The notes under the pieces are model-generated. The model was not told where the DNA came from, did not search any database, and saw only the letters and a program-made list of their open reading frames with translations. DNA of 50,268 nt from an uncultured Desulfobacteraceae bacterium. Its GTDB lineage: Bacteria; Desulfobacterota; Desulfobacteria; Desulfobacterales; UBA2174. Position numbers and translations under genes: made by a program. Shown here in pieces: positions 23,687-32,254 of the stretch (position 1 is the stretch's first letter; each line of letters begins with the position of its first letter). The stretch spans positions 1 to 50,268 of the forward strand of contig CALJLV010000101.1 in the NCBI GenBank assembly GCA_937982505.1, read 5' to 3'.

Positions 23687-25975
23687 TCAGCCGCACTTGG
23701 AAAAGCCGCAGAAATGACAGGTCATGCATCCTTCCTCGAAACTGACAGTCTGGCCGCAGTCCGGGCAGGTTTCGCCCATCAGGGTGGGGCTGCCGTTGGG
23801 CCGCCGGATGCGCCGGTCGGTCAGGTACCGCTTCTCCAGGACCCGGGCGATGGCATCGGGGATCGACAGCACCAGGCCGCCCTCCTGGAAGATGGGATGC
23901 TCGCCGCCGATCCCCTTGAGCTGGTCCACCACCTTGTCCACCGTCACGCCGGAGCGCAGGGCCAGGGATACCAGCCGTCCGATGGCCTCGGTCTTGGCCG
24001 TGGTGCTGCGGCCCGATTTGCCGATGGTGGCAAAAACCTCAAAGGGCCGCCCGTCGGATTCGGTGACGGTGACATACAGCTGGCCCAGCCCGGTGGCCAT
24101 CCGGGTGGTGAATCCCTCCAGGGTTTCGGGGCGGCGCTTGACGACGGCGAAAAATCCCGAGGTCGGCTGGGCCGCCGGCGCCAGGGAGAGGACCTGGTTC
24201 TGCTTGCTGCCGTCGCGGTAGATGGTGACCCCCTTGCAGCCCAGGGTGAAAGCCAGATCATAGACCTGGCGCACGTCCTGCACGGTGGCCTCACGGGGCA
24301 GGTTGACGGTTTTGGAAACGGCGTTGTCGGTGTATTTCTGGAAGGCGGCCTGCATGCGCACGTGCCATTCCGGGGCGATATCGTGGGCCGTGACGAAGAC
24401 CCGGCGCACCGTCTCGGGAATTTCCGCCATGTCGGCGATGCTGCCAGCCTGGGCCACCCGTTGCATCAGTTCCGGGCTGTAGAACCCCAGGCGGCGGGCC
24501 GCGGCCTCGAAATGAGGGTTGACCTCCAGGAGGCGGTCATCGTCCATCACGCGGCGCACGAAGCTCAGGGCGAAGAGCGGTTCGATTCCGCTGGAGCAGT
24601 TGGCGATGATGCTCAATGTGCCGGTGGGGGCGATGGTCGTGGTGGCGGCGTTGCGAAAAACGCACTGGGGCAGGTTGTAAAAAGCGCTACGATCGTGGTT
24701 GGGAAAGGCGCCCCGTTCGGCGGCCAGTTCCCGGGAGGCCTCACGGCAGGTTTCCTGGACGAAGCCCATCACGGTTTCGGCGCATTCCAGCGCGTCGGGG
24801 CTGTTGTAGGGGATCTCGAGCATGAAGAGCAGATCGGCAAACCCCATGACCCCCAGGCCGATTTTGCGGTTGCCCTTGACCATGGTTTCGATCTCGGCCA
24901 GCGGATAGCGCGACATGTCGATGGTGTCGTCCAGGAACCGCACCGCCAGTCGGATGGCATCGCCCAAGGCTTCGTAATCGATGGCCGGCCCCTGGTCGGT
25001 GGTCTTCACGAAGCGCGTCAGATTGAGCGACCCAAGGTTGCAGGCCTCCATGGGCAGCAACGGCTGTTCGCCGCAGGGATTGGTGCTCTCGATCTTGCCT
25101 ATCTCCGGGGTGGGGTTGTCGCGGTTGATGCGATCGATAAAGACGATGCCCGGATCGCCGTTTTCCCAGGCCTGCTGCACCAGGGCTTCGTAGACTTCCG
25201 CGGCGCGCAGCTGGTCCTTGGGCTGTGCATCGCGCGGATCGATGAGGTCGTAGAGAGTGTCGTTCTGCACCGCGGCCATGAAGGCGTCGGTGACGGCCAC
25301 GGAGATGTTGAAGTTGTTCAGGGCCCCGTTGTCGCGCTTGCAGTGGATGAACTCCATGATGTCCGGGTGGTGGACACTCAAAATGGCCATGTTGGCCCCC
25401 CGGCGGGTGCCCCCCTGTTTCACCTGTTCGGTGGCGGTGTTGAAGATCTTCATGAACGAGACCGGACCCGAGGCGATGCCGCCGGTGGTGCCGACCTTGC
25501 TGTTTTTGGGCCTCAGGCGGGAAAAGGAAAAACCGGTGCCGCCGCCGGTCTTGTGAATGATGGCGGCGTGCTTGAGGGTTTCGAAGATCCCCTCCAGACT
25601 GTCCTCCACGGGCAGCACGAAGCAGGCCGCCAGCTGGCCCAGACGCCGGCCGGCGTTCATCAGGGTCGGCGAGTTGGGCAGAAACTTCAGTTCGGTCATC
25701 AGCCGGTAAAACCTCTCGGCCATGTGGCGGGCGGCCTCTTCGCCACCGTAGGGGATCTCGGCCTGGGCGATGTGACGGGCCACCCGGCGGAACATGTCCG
25801 TGGGGGTCTCCAGCGGCTGGTTGTCGTCGTCCTTGCGTAGATAGCGGCGGGTCAGCACCGCCCTGGCGTTGGGCGACAACCGGGGGTCTGCCCCGCGTTG
25901 GGCGGCGGCGGTCGTGCAGAGGCCCTCGTGGGGCTGGGGGGCTGCGCCGAGACGATCTGCGGAATCCCGAGACAT
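23687..25975 (-). CDS. nrdJ: Adenosylcobalamin-dependent (class II) ribonucleotide reductase
   Basis: 762 residues from the ATG at 25975, preceded by GGGAG; an ATG four codons earlier lacks a ribosome site. Class II signatures are clear: SPTLMNAGRR, KTGGGTGFSFS, KQGGTRRGANMAIL, the radical site NPCGEQPLLPMEACNLGS with the N-x-C-x-E active-site triad, and APTGTLSIIANCSSGIEP. The C-terminal zinc-ribbon-like tail CPDCG...CMTCHFCGFSKCG carries cysteines that re-reduce the active site. It reduces ribonucleotides to deoxyribonucleotides using vitamin B12 and no oxygen, as expected in an anaerobe or facultative organism. Head gene of the minus-strand run. Confidence 0.95.
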   Translation of the reverse strand: MSRDSADRLGAAPQPHEGLCTTAAAQRGADPRLSPNARAVLTRRYLRKDDDNQPLETPTDMFRRVARHIAQAEIPYGGEEAARHMAERFYRLMTELKFLPNSPTLMNAGRRLGQLAACFVLPVEDSLEGIFETLKHAAIIHKTGGGTGFSFSRLRPKNSKVGTTGGIASGPVSFMKIFNTATEQVKQGGTRRGANMAILSVHHPDIMEFIHCKRDNGALNNFNISVAVTDAFMAAVQNDTLYDLIDPRDAQPKDQLRAAEVYEALVQQAWENGDPGIVFIDRINRDNPTPEIGKIESTNPCGEQPLLPMEACNLGSLNLTRFVKTTDQGPAIDYEALGDAIRLAVRFLDDTIDMSRYPLAEIETMVKGNRKIGLGVMGFADLLFMLEIPYNSPDALECAETVMGFVQETCREASRELAAERGAFPNHDRSAFYNLPQCVFRNAATTTIAPTGTLSIIANCSSGIEPLFALSFVRRVMDDDRLLEVNPHFEAAARRLGFYSPELMQRVAQAGSIADMAEIPETVRRVFVTAHDIAPEWHVRMQAAFQKYTDNAVSKTVNLPREATVQDVRQVYDLAFTLGCKGVTIYRDGSKQNQVLSLAPAAQPTSGFFAVVKRRPETLEGFTTRMATGLGQLYVTVTESDGRPFEVFATIGKSGRSTTAKTEAIGRLVSLALRSGVTVDKVVDQLKGIGGEHPIFQEGGLVLSIPDAIARVLEKRYLTDRRIRRPNGSPTLMGETCPDCGQTVSFEEGCMTCHFCGFSKCG

Positions 25976-26052
25976 GGAAACTCCCATGGGCCGAAGCAGG
26001 TGGAAGGTCTGGTTGCGGGCTGGCGGATCCGGGGGATCCAGGCCGTGAGCGA

Positions 26053-26083
26053 TCAATACGCCATACAACATCTAGTATGTCAA
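26053..26083 (-). promoter_or_regulatory. Candidate promoter and NrdR-like site upstream of nrdJ
   Basis: On the minus strand a perfect -35 TTGACA (26078-26083) is followed by TATTGA (26053-26058) at a long 19-bp spacing. ACATACTAGATGTTGT (26065-26080) overlaps the -35 and matches 11 of 16 positions of the NrdR box as I recall it. Suggestive only. No cobalamin riboswitch core was recognised here. Confidence 0.35.
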
Positions 26084-26262
26084 TTGAAATTTGCCCCCAC
26101 CCCCAGCGTTGCGGCCCGGTCTCCACCCCCCCGCTTCGAAGCCCTTAGGTAGTGTTCAAAATACCCATTGACACCCATGGCGGCCTCGTTTATCGTTCGA
26201 ATCTGAAATCGCCCCATGTTGGCGCCCGAAGCGCTGCCATTCCCTCCGTGGGAGGCCTTCAC

Positions 26263-26463
26263 GTGGACGTTCAAATCCCCGAAAAGCTCCTTTTTGACAT
26301 GATCGATCTGCTCGTGGAACCCCAGTCCCTGCGGCCCGACCAGGGGGTCTGCGTCCTGAGCCTGGAAGCCCGCAACCGGGTGCTGGATCGGCTATTGTCC
26401 ATCCGCCACCAGTTTCTCTTCGATACTCCGAGCGCCTCCCGGCAGCCTGCCGTCAAGACCTGA
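26263..26463 (+). CDS. Small hypothetical protein (66 residues)
   Basis: The GTG at 26263 has GGGAGG seven bases upstream. The frame is open further 5' (to a GTG at 26152), but that stretch lies across the nrdJ promoter and has no ribosome site. The product is a compact mixed sequence (IPEKLLFDMIDLLVEP...VLSLEARNRVLDRLLSIRHQF) with two probable amphipathic helices and no Cys or membrane segment. I recognise no family. A minus-strand frame at 26080-26274 overlaps only the first codons of this one and could be an alternative small gene. Confidence 0.4.
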   Translation: MDVQIPEKLLFDMIDLLVEPQSLRPDQGVCVLSLEARNRVLDRLLSIRHQFLFDTPSASRQPAVKT

Positions 26464-26792
26464 CTTTCATGCGGTCTGCCAATCGGCCGGCTTGCCGGGA
26501 TGTCCGCCGCAGGGCCCCGCCGTCGAGCGGCGTGCGGCTATCCTTAGAATCTGATAAAAGCCTGGCCCCTGATCCCCCGCCTTTGACGGCCGGTTTCAGG
26601 TCCCGCTTCGCGTCCTGATGCCCGTTCAAAGTGTCTTGCCAAACACCGCCTGCCATTGTAATTTGTCAGCGGCTCGACCCGGTCGGGCTCACGCCGCGGC
26701 CGCCCCTTGTCTTCGCGGGGCCTGCTGCCGCGCTGCAGGACGCTACAACATGTCGGGAAAAGATTCACCCTAAGAACCCGGGAGGTCGATTG
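26464..26792. other. 329-bp non-coding gap before the lipoprotein operon
   Basis: No gene seen. It probably contains the operon promoter; the best candidate is TTGCCA (26636-26641) with TGTAAT (26657-26662) at a short 15-bp spacing. Confidence 0.4.
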
Positions 26793-28028
26793 ATGAAGAG
26801 GCAAGGATGGATGGCAGGAATCGCCGCAGCGGCCCTTCTGGCCCTGCTCGCGGGATGCGCCGGGCAGTTCCAGCAGCTTGAGGCTGAATTGCGATTGCAC
26901 AACCAGCAGTACCCCGAAGCCATTGCACTGTTGCGTGAAACGCTGGCCGCCGATCCGGGAAACTGTCCCGCCAGGGCCAAGCTCGGTTTTGCCCTCTACC
27001 GCAGCGGACAGATGGACGCGGCCATCGGCGAGTTCCAGCAGGTTCTCGCGGTGCGGCCCGGTGATCCCTTGGCGACCCTCTATCTGGGGATGGCCTACGC
27101 CGCTACGGACCAGGTCGGCCGGGCCCTGGAAGTTTGGCAGGGGTACACCAATCCGGGCAAACCCCTGGTGGAGGCGGAGATCCGGCGTCAGGTGACCCTG
27201 GTCCAGATCGCCTACAGCCACAAGCTGGCCCAGGCCGCGCTGACTCAGGAGAAGGCTCTGGGGGCCGCATCGGCGGAACCCGGCACGGTGGCGGTCTGCT
27301 ATTTTGCCGATCTGACCCCCGACAGGCGTCTGGCGGCCTTTCAGAAAGGGCTGGCGGCCATGGTGGCGGCGGATCTGGGCAAGGTCAAGACCCTCAAGGT
27401 CATCGAACGGCTGCGGCTTCAGGCCTTGTTGGCGGAAATGCAGTTGGGGCAGACCGGCATCGTGGATCCCCAGAGCGCCCCCCGGGTGGGCCGCCTGCTG
27501 GGCGCGGAAAAACTGATGGTCGGTTCTCTGGCCGGCGGCAGCATCCAGACCGCCATGAGCCTGACCTCCTCGAGCCGGGCGGCGGTCCTGGGATCGAGCC
27601 AAATGACGGTGGCTACCGAGGATTTTTATCGCTTGCCGGCCGGACTGATCAGGGCTGCGGCCGATATCGCCGGCATCGTGCTGAGTCCCGCGGAGGCGGC
27701 GGCCATCGGCATTCCGCACACACGCAGCCTCAAGGCCTTCACCTATTACGGCCAGGGGCTGGACGCCCTCGACGCGGGCAGGTATGCCGCCGCTCGCAAC
27801 CTGTTCTTCCTGGCTGTGGAGGAGGATCCCGAATTCGATCTGGCGCGCCGGGCGCTGGAGGGCACACCCGGGGACGACGCCCCTTCGCCGGCGGCTCTGG
27901 CGGCCACGCCCCTGGCCCAGGTGATCGCTCAATTCGAGACTGCTGTGAGCCAGGCCGAAGCGGCCCAATCGGCCGCCAATGCCGAGGCCGAAGAGGTGGA
28001 GGCCGCTTCCGGGGGCGGCGGCTACTAA
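26793..28028 (+). CDS. TPR-CsgG-type lipoprotein
   Basis: 411 residues from the ATG preceded by GGGAGG at seven bases. A lipoprotein signal peptide ends LLAGC (Cys22 lipidated). Two or three TPR-like helical repeats follow (about 25-125: YPEAIALLRETLAADPGN, AAIGEFQQVLAVRPGD). Next is a CsgG-like domain at about 165-330 (VAVCYFADL, VIERLRLQALLAEMQLGQTGIVDP, VGRLLGAEKLMVGSLAGG), then another TPR-like unit and an Ala/Glu-rich tail. CsgG forms the curli export pore, but many CsgG-domain lipoproteins exist outside curli systems and lack the pore-forming hairpins. No curlin genes are visible here. First of four co-directional envelope genes. Confidence 0.78.
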   Translation: MKRQGWMAGIAAAALLALLAGCAGQFQQLEAELRLHNQQYPEAIALLRETLAADPGNCPARAKLGFALYRSGQMDAAIGEFQQVLAVRPGDPLATLYLGMAYAATDQVGRALEVWQGYTNPGKPLVEAEIRRQVTLVQIAYSHKLAQAALTQEKALGAASAEPGTVAVCYFADLTPDRRLAAFQKGLAAMVAADLGKVKTLKVIERLRLQALLAEMQLGQTGIVDPQSAPRVGRLLGAEKLMVGSLAGGSIQTAMSLTSSSRAAVLGSSQMTVATEDFYRLPAGLIRAAADIAGIVLSPAEAAAIGIPHTRSLKAFTYYGQGLDALDAGRYAAARNLFFLAVEEDPEFDLARRALEGTPGDDAPSPAALAATPLAQVIAQFETAVSQAEAAQSAANAEAEEVEAASGGGGY

Positions 28029-28103
28029 CCGCGGCGGCCGGGGTGGCAGGCATTCAGTACGCGTTTTTTCTGTGATTTTCTTCACTGCGGAGGAGACGGC
28101 GAC

Positions 28104-28838
28104 ATGTTTTACCCAGGGCACATGATCAAAGCTCGCATTCTCGGGTTGGTGCTGACTGCCGCGGCGATGGTGACGGCCTGCGCCTCGCCGCCGACCGCCA
28201 GGGACCCGGAGGCCACGGTGCCGCTGAAGCGGGTCGACGAGATCCCCAAGACCTTGGCGATTCTGCCCTTTGAAAACAATTCGGTCACCGATGCCGAACG
28301 CTTCGAGCCGCTCAGCCGCGGGCTGGCGGCCATGCTCATCACCGACCTGCAACAGAGCGGCACCACGGTCAAGATCATCGAACGCGAGAGGATCCAGGCG
28401 CTGCTCAAGGAAATCGCCCTGGGTCAGAGCGGGGTTTTGGACCAGGAGACGGCGGTCGAGGTGGGCCGGATTCTGGGGGCCCAGACCATCGCCTTCGGAT
28501 CCTTCATGGTGCTGTTGGACCAGGTCCGCATCGATGTGCGCATCGTCAAGGTCGAGACCAGCGAGATGCTCATGGCCGATTCGATCACCGGCCGCAGCGG
28601 AGAATTCATCGGCCTGCAGCAGGATCTGGCCCGCCGCATCGGCCGCAGCCTGCGCATTCCCCTGGAAGCCCCGGCGGCGGGCGCTGGCGGCGGGGACATC
28701 GGCGCGGCCCTCTGCTTCTCCCGGGGGCTGGACGCGCTCGACCGCGGCGACAAGGCCGAGGCCCGCCGGCTCTTCGACCAGGCGGTGGCCCTCGATCCCG
28801 GCTACCGAAGCCAGGTGGCCAACCTGAAAGGGTTGTGA
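28104..28838 (+). CDS. CsgG-family lipoprotein
   Basis: 244 residues; GGAGGAG lies nine bases before the ATG. The signal peptide ends MVTAC (Cys26). The CsgG-like domain is clear: TLAILPFENNSV, LAAMLITDLQQSG, KIIERERIQALLKEIALGQSGVLD and VGRILGAQTIAFGSF. A short C-terminal segment resembles one TPR (ALDRGDKAEARRLFDQAVALDPG). It looks like a paralogue of the preceding gene, probably placed at the outer membrane inner leaflet, where the two could assemble with each other. Role inferred from family only. The next gene starts four bases after its stop. Confidence 0.82.
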   Translation: MFYPGHMIKARILGLVLTAAAMVTACASPPTARDPEATVPLKRVDEIPKTLAILPFENNSVTDAERFEPLSRGLAAMLITDLQQSGTTVKIIERERIQALLKEIALGQSGVLDQETAVEVGRILGAQTIAFGSFMVLLDQVRIDVRIVKVETSEMLMADSITGRSGEFIGLQQDLARRIGRSLRIPLEAPAAGAGGGDIGAALCFSRGLDALDRGDKAEARRLFDQAVALDPGYRSQVANLKGL

Positions 28839-28842
28839 CGCA

Positions 28843-29970
28843 ATGGGCAAGAAAACCTTCCTGTTTACAGTGCTGGCCCTGGTCCTGCTGCTGGCCGGGG
28901 CGGCCGGCGCCGCTGAAAAGACGGTTGAAACCGAGGGCCAGAGCACCGTTTCGCGCGCCGATGCCCTGCGCCAGGCAATGCGCGCCGCGGTGGAGGAGGG
29001 CGTGGGGGTTTTCGTCAAGTCGGAAACCGAGGTGCAGAATTTCGCCCTGGTCAGGGACCGCGTTTTTGCCCGCAGCGAAGGCTACGTGCGCGGCTACGAC
29101 CTGCTGGTGGACCGCAGGACGGGGGACGTCTTCGAGGTGAAGATCCGTGCCCGGGTTTCGCTGGACCAGATCAAGGACGACTTGGTGGCCATGAAGGTCC
29201 TGCTCGAGGCCATGGAGCGGCCCAAGCTCCTCGTGCTGGTCGAGGAAGACTACAAAAACATGGATAATCTGGGGATGGGCATCGCCGCCACCGAGTTGAG
29301 CGCCCTGCTCGGGGCCAAGGGGTTCGAACTGGTGGATGCGGCCCAGCTGGAAAAGGTCCTGGCCAAGGACCAGACGCGCCAGGCCCTGTCCGGCAACGAC
29401 GGAGCCGCCGCGGCCCTGGGGGCCAACTTCGGGGCTCAGTACGTGGTGGCGGGAAAGGCCGTGGCCCAGGATGCCGGGGAAGCCGTGGCCGGCACCGGGC
29501 TCAGATCCATCCAGGCCAGTCTGCAGTTGCGGGTGATCCAGACCCAGACGGCCGCGGTGCTCGGTTCGGTGGTCAAGAATGCCGTCGCGGCGCATATCAG
29601 CCCCCTGTCCGGTGCCACCGGCGCCTTTCAGAAGGCCGCCCAGCAGGCCAGCGACGACTACCTGGTCAACGCCGTCACCGCTTCGTTCCAGGATTTTCTC
29701 AACAACGGCGCTCCCATCCGCCTTCAGATCACCGGAGTGACTTCCTTTAACGACTTCAAGGTCCTGAGCCAGCGCATCGACAGTCTCGAAAAGGTGGCCA
29801 GCAGCACCAAGGAAGGATGGAACAAGGCCGGCGGGATCCTGGCCTATGATCTGCGCTACAAAGGAACCAGTGAGGAACTGGCCATGGCCCTGGACGGGAT
29901 CACGCTCGGAAGCCGCCGCCTGGATGTGACCGATTTCGCCCCCCAGCGGGTCGATTGCCATTTGAACTGA
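28843..29970 (+). CDS. Exported LPP20/FlgT N-terminal-domain-like protein
   Basis: 375 residues with a Sec signal peptide (about 1-23, GAAGAAE cleavage region). Residues 25-110 match the LPP20/FlgT-N pattern: an opening ETEGQSTVSRADALRQAM helix, EGVGVFVKSETEVQN, then the GYVRGYDLLVDRRTGDVFEVKIRARV strand pair. The central part (about 120-240) resembles a TolB/CsgG-like alpha/beta domain (LLVLVEEDY, GAQYVVAGKAV), as in FlgT, whose middle domain is TolB-like. FlgT belongs to Vibrio flagellar H-rings, but no flagellar gene is nearby and the CsgG-type neighbours suggest a separate envelope complex. Function inferred only. Confidence 0.72.
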   Translation: MGKKTFLFTVLALVLLLAGAAGAAEKTVETEGQSTVSRADALRQAMRAAVEEGVGVFVKSETEVQNFALVRDRVFARSEGYVRGYDLLVDRRTGDVFEVKIRARVSLDQIKDDLVAMKVLLEAMERPKLLVLVEEDYKNMDNLGMGIAATELSALLGAKGFELVDAAQLEKVLAKDQTRQALSGNDGAAAALGANFGAQYVVAGKAVAQDAGEAVAGTGLRSIQASLQLRVIQTQTAAVLGSVVKNAVAAHISPLSGATGAFQKAAQQASDDYLVNAVTASFQDFLNNGAPIRLQITGVTSFNDFKVLSQRIDSLEKVASSTKEGWNKAGGILAYDLRYKGTSEELAMALDGITLGSRRLDVTDFAPQRVDCHLN

Positions 29971-31637
29971 TGGACCCCGGTCGCTTCTCAGGCCCTGGCG
30001 GCAGCCCTTTTCAGACCTGCCCGGGAATCCGATGCCGATGGCTGGTTCTGGCGGCTGTGCTCCTGGCCGCCTGCGCGGGCTCCGCGGTGCCCCCGCAGGG
30101 CGAGGGAAGGCATTTCATTCGCAGCGACGGGCTTGCCTGGTGGTGGTCCCCGCGGCGGGTGGCGGCGTGCATCGAGACGCTGGCGGCCGCCTCCGCCGCA
30201 CAGCGCCCGCTTCCGGCCATCGACCTTCGGCACCCCATCCCGGACGCCCTTTTCCCCCGGGACCTGGCCGCCCCCGATTTTGTCTGGCGCGATGAGACTC
30301 CCGGCGTGCGATACTGGCTGCTGCGCCTGAGGCCCGAGACTGGCCGGCAGGAAATCCGGGTACTGTGCGGACGGCCCCGGTGGCGCCCGGAGGCGGCGCT
30401 CTGGGAATGGGTCAAGGCCCGCAGCCTGGAATCGCCGGCCGTCCTGACCGTCCATGGCGTGGCCGGAGACCGGGTGCTGTCCATGGCCAGGGTCCAATTC
30501 AGCACTTCTGCGGACCCGGTGGGCGCCCCGGTGTTTTACCAGCAAATTCCCCTGCCGTTCGCCCGGGCCCGGGCCCGGGTAGCCGAGTTTCGCTGGCTGC
30601 AGGCCGATTTGAGCCGCGACACCTCCCCCCGGACGGTGCTGGACAATCCTCCCGCCTGCGCCCTGTGCCACACCTTTTCCGCCGATGGCGGGACCTTCGG
30701 CCTGGACATCGATTATCGCGACGACAAGGGCGGCTACCTGATGGCCTCGACAGCCTCAGAAATGGAGCTGACCCCCCGGGACCTGATCAGCTGGAACGCC
30801 CTAAAGGTTTCCCGGGACCTGCCCAACATGGGGCTTTTCGCCAAGCTTTCCCCCGACGGCCGCTACGCTCTGGCCAGCGTCGGGGAAAAACCCTTCATGG
30901 CGATTCTGGACCACCTGGATTTCTCCCAGCTCTTTTTTCCCATCAGCGGGCGTCTGGCCTGGTACGATCAGCGCACCCGGACCATGGCGCTGCTGCCCGG
31001 CGCGGCCGAGGCCGACGTCGTGCAGGCCGGCCCCGAATGGAGCCCGGACGGGGCCACCGTCTTTTTCGCCCGGGCCCCGGTGGATGCCGGGCTGCACGCC
31101 GTGATGGGCAAGGAGCGGCTGCTGCCGGTGGCGCCGGGTACCGACATTCACACCCTCAACGCCAGGTATCGGATCCGCTACGACATCTATCGGATGCCGT
31201 TCAACGCCGGGCGCGGGGGGACGGCCCGGCCCCTGGCCGGGGCCAGCGCCAACGGATTGAGCAACTATTTTCCGCGGGTCTCCCCGGACGGGCGCTGGGT
31301 CGTGTTCACCCAGAGCGCCACCGGCATGGTCGGCCAGCCCGACAGCCGGCTGATGATCGTCCCGGCCGGCGGGGGACAGGCCCGCGCCATGCGCTGCAAC
31401 ACGGCCTTCTACAATTCATGGCACAGCTGGTCCCCCAACAGCCGCTGGATCGTGTTCACCTCCAAGGTCCACACGCCCTATACCGAGCTGTTTCTGGCGC
31501 ACGTGGACGCCCAGGGCCGGGACAGCCCTCCGGTCTGGCTGTCTCGGCTGAGCCATCCGAAGCGGGCCGCGGTCATCCCCGAGTTTGTCAATCCGGCCGC
31601 AGGAGGGGTGGATGCCATGGTTTTCCGTATGCCGTAG
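29970..31637 (+). CDS. TolB-like PD40 beta-propeller lipoprotein with a c-type haem motif
   Basis: 555 residues. The ATG at 29970 shares its A with the upstream TGA (TGATG), so translation is coupled. A lipoprotein signal ends LLAAC. After about 200 residues comes CALCH (residues 230-234), a CxxCH covalent haem site. It is followed by PD40/WD40-like propeller blades with repeated SPDGRYALAS, EWSPDGATVFFA, RVSPDGRWVVFT and SWSPNSRWIVFT. TolB-type propellers bind partner proteins or peptides in the periplasm. A single haem beside a propeller suggests electron transfer or redox sensing, but no other haem protein is nearby. It closes the four-gene envelope operon. Confidence 0.75.
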   Translation: MDPGRFSGPGGSPFQTCPGIRCRWLVLAAVLLAACAGSAVPPQGEGRHFIRSDGLAWWWSPRRVAACIETLAAASAAQRPLPAIDLRHPIPDALFPRDLAAPDFVWRDETPGVRYWLLRLRPETGRQEIRVLCGRPRWRPEAALWEWVKARSLESPAVLTVHGVAGDRVLSMARVQFSTSADPVGAPVFYQQIPLPFARARARVAEFRWLQADLSRDTSPRTVLDNPPACALCHTFSADGGTFGLDIDYRDDKGGYLMASTASEMELTPRDLISWNALKVSRDLPNMGLFAKLSPDGRYALASVGEKPFMAILDHLDFSQLFFPISGRLAWYDQRTRTMALLPGAAEADVVQAGPEWSPDGATVFFARAPVDAGLHAVMGKERLLPVAPGTDIHTLNARYRIRYDIYRMPFNAGRGGTARPLAGASANGLSNYFPRVSPDGRWVVFTQSATGMVGQPDSRLMIVPAGGGQARAMRCNTAFYNSWHSWSPNSRWIVFTSKVHTPYTELFLAHVDAQGRDSPPVWLSRLSHPKRAAVIPEFVNPAAGGVDAMVFRMP

Positions 31638-31661
31638 GACCGCGGCACGGCTTGAATGCCT

Positions 31662-31690
31662 TTGACTTTGCGGCCGGTTGGCCCTATACT
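31662..31690 (+). promoter_or_regulatory. Strong candidate sigma-70 promoter
   Basis: TTGACT (31662-31667), a 17-bp spacer, then TATACT (31685-31690): five of six matches in each hexamer. Predicted start near 31697, 67 bases before the small exported protein gene; likely drives 31764-37127. Confidence 0.7.
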
Positions 31691-31763
31691 GCAAGCGCCT
31701 GGAGCGTGAACCGACGAGGTGTGCCGGCCAAGACGCATCGATGACGCATGGGGAGCCGCCTTC

Positions 31764-32183
31764 ATGTCCCGACGATGGTCAATTTTCCTGGTGTTGTCGA
31801 GCCTTATGCTGTCGGCCGCCCCGGCCGCCGAAGCGGGGCAAGTCGCGGAGCGGCCCCTGGCCTTTGCCGCTCCCCAGTACGCCCTGGAGGAGTTGCGCGC
31901 CGAACTGCAGGCCGACGGGCGGGTGATCTATGTGAGCGGCAAGATCCGCAACCGCAGCTATGCCCCGGTCCGGGGCTACGTGATCATCTACTACCGCAAC
32001 GGCAACAACCAGCCGCTGCACGCCCTGGAGGTGGACGTCAACCAGAAAAGGGTCTTCCAGCACGGAGAGGCGGGGTTTTTCGAGGCCACGGCCAATATCG
32101 AAAATCTCGCAGACGTGGCCACTGTCTCGGTGGAGTTTGTCGACCAGCCGACCCCCCTCGATCCTCCGCGACCCAAGAAGTAG
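31764..32183 (+). CDS. Small exported FxLYD/DUF-like protein
   Basis: 139 residues from the ATG chosen because it starts a Sec signal peptide (MSRRWSIFLVLSSLMLSAAP...AEAG) and has GGGGAG eight bases upstream. The mature part is a single beta-sandwich-like unit: VIYVSGKIRNRSYAPVRGYVIIYYRNG, HALEVDVNQ, GEAGFFEATANIEN and VATVSVEFVDQ. This is the pattern of FxLYD-type domains seen in secreted bacterial and archaeal proteins. No enzymatic motif. It probably binds or supports the neighbouring exported AmmeMemoRadiSam proteins, but this rests on gene order alone. Confidence 0.7.
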   Translation: MSRRWSIFLVLSSLMLSAAPAAEAGQVAERPLAFAAPQYALEELRAELQADGRVIYVSGKIRNRSYAPVRGYVIIYYRNGNNQPLHALEVDVNQKRVFQHGEAGFFEATANIENLADVATVSVEFVDQPTPLDPPRPKK

Positions 32184-32254
32184 ACCGAAGTAGACCTCGG
32201 CGCCGCCCGCGCCTGACCTTCCGGCAAGGGACGCCCAAGCGGTTTTCGCTCACC

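Noticed and set aside
23549..25840. Long plus-strand open frame (763 codons) opposite nrdJ
   Set aside because: It mirrors the codon structure of nrdJ, has low-complexity Gly/His/Asp composition and no recognisable domain; a GC-rich antisense shadow.
25976..26151. Cobalamin riboswitch ahead of nrdJ
   Set aside because: No B12-box-like core on the minus strand; region too short for the aptamer plus switch.
26080..26274. 64-codon minus-strand frame upstream of nrdJ
   Set aside because: Crosses the nrdJ promoter region and just overlaps the preferred plus-strand small ORF; no clear ribosome site.
26544..29018. 824-codon minus-strand frame across the lipoprotein operon
   Set aside because: Spans two genes and a gap on the other strand; composition typical of antisense GC-rich DNA.
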